Assembly (NCBI GenBank): GCA_027676805.1
Contig: JAQENU010000011.1
Span: 41,452-105,451, forward strand
Length of the DNA: 64,000 bases
Direction: 5' to 3'
From: Coprobacillaceae bacterium UN01-12pH3A
GTDB lineage: Bacteria; Bacillota_I; Bacilli_A; Erysipelotrichales; Coprobacillaceae
Numbering within the stretch: position 1 is the stretch's first letter; every line of letters starts with the position of its first letter. Below the pieces are notes generated by a model. The model saw only the letters and a list, made by a program, of their open reading frames with translations, had not been told where the DNA came from and made no database searches. A program made the position numbers and the translations under genes. Below are positions 63,960 through 64,000 of this stretch, piece after piece.

Positions 63960-64000
63960 TGAAGTGCACCCCATTAATTGGACAATAAATTAATGGAGGT
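63960..64000 (+). mobile_element. Probable left end of an IS3-family insertion sequence
   Basis: TGAAGTGCACCCC begins what looks like the terminal repeat of IS3-family (IS150-group) elements. CCATTAATT (63971-63979) and AATTAATGG (63988-63996) form the usual subterminal hairpin before GGAGGT. The transposase itself would start past the window. Confidence 0.45.

Overview
The window is a stretch of chromosome from a low-GC, spore-forming gut Firmicute. Most genes are AT-rich, with strong AGGAGG-type ribosome binding sites and Rho-independent terminators. BclA-like collagen proteins, a Mn-catalase/CotJC-type protein, cellobiose-type PTS permeases, EFR1 flavodoxin-ferredoxin and many aldo/keto reductases fit the class Erysipelotrichia (Thomasclavelia/Coprobacillus-like). 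That taxonomic placement is inference from gene content; no rRNA gene is present.

Layout. (1) 1-~3.76 kb: the GC-rich end of a conjugative element (VirD4 coupling protein, PcfB, RepA-like initiator, small Cys-rich protein). It is bounded by two terminators and appears to have cut a collagen-like gene. (2) ~3.75-7.7 kb: three BclA-like collagen genes (one truncated) and a family 2 glycosyltransferase that probably decorates them. (3) 7.8-19.2 kb: a complete Gram-positive type IV pilus locus on the minus strand. A separate major pilin gene pilA is followed by pilD-pilC-pilM-pilN-pilO, three minor pilins, pilB, pilT, a fourth minor pilin and a Nudix gene. One minor pilin carries four tandem carbohydrate-binding-like modules and is the best candidate for an unusual function in the window, a pilus-borne glycan adhesin. 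(4) 19.4-25.2 kb: an AI-2E-type permease, a DsrE-like protein, and a thiol-redox operon (RclA-like flavoprotein, thioredoxin, CcdA-TlpA fusion, HxlR regulator, SDR).

(5) 25.3-37.1 kb: two GyrI-like/AraC genes, a PAS-PAS-GGDEF diguanylate cyclase, and a MerR regulator divergent from a probable AKR-MATE-tocopherol cyclase-like operon. That operon and a second AKR-ferredoxin gene both have promoters with the 19-bp spacer typical of MerR control. A Cys-rich/HD pair, an RpiR regulator and Mn catalase follow. (6) 37.3-46.6 kb: DUF3737, cyclophilin-like lipoprotein and MalY-type lyase; a flavodoxin; a gamma-glutamyltransferase plus split chromate transporter; a PTS EIIC; and an hsp20 gene under a CIRCE element. 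(7) 46.7-55.2 kb: acetyltransferases, then a long minus-strand array of five AKRs with an EFR1 protein, divergent from a LysR regulator with a perfect T-N11-A box between them. (8) 55.3-64 kb: RpiR regulator, ceramidase-like hydrolase divergent from a PTS EIIC, GNAT and DUF1905 genes, YolD plus a UmuC-like Y-family polymerase, a VOC protein, and the probable end of an IS3-family insertion sequence at the right edge.

Taken together the accessory content suggests a surface-interaction block (collagen glycoproteins and pili) next to a large redox/carbonyl detoxification block, with several local regulators whose operator sites can be read in the DNA.
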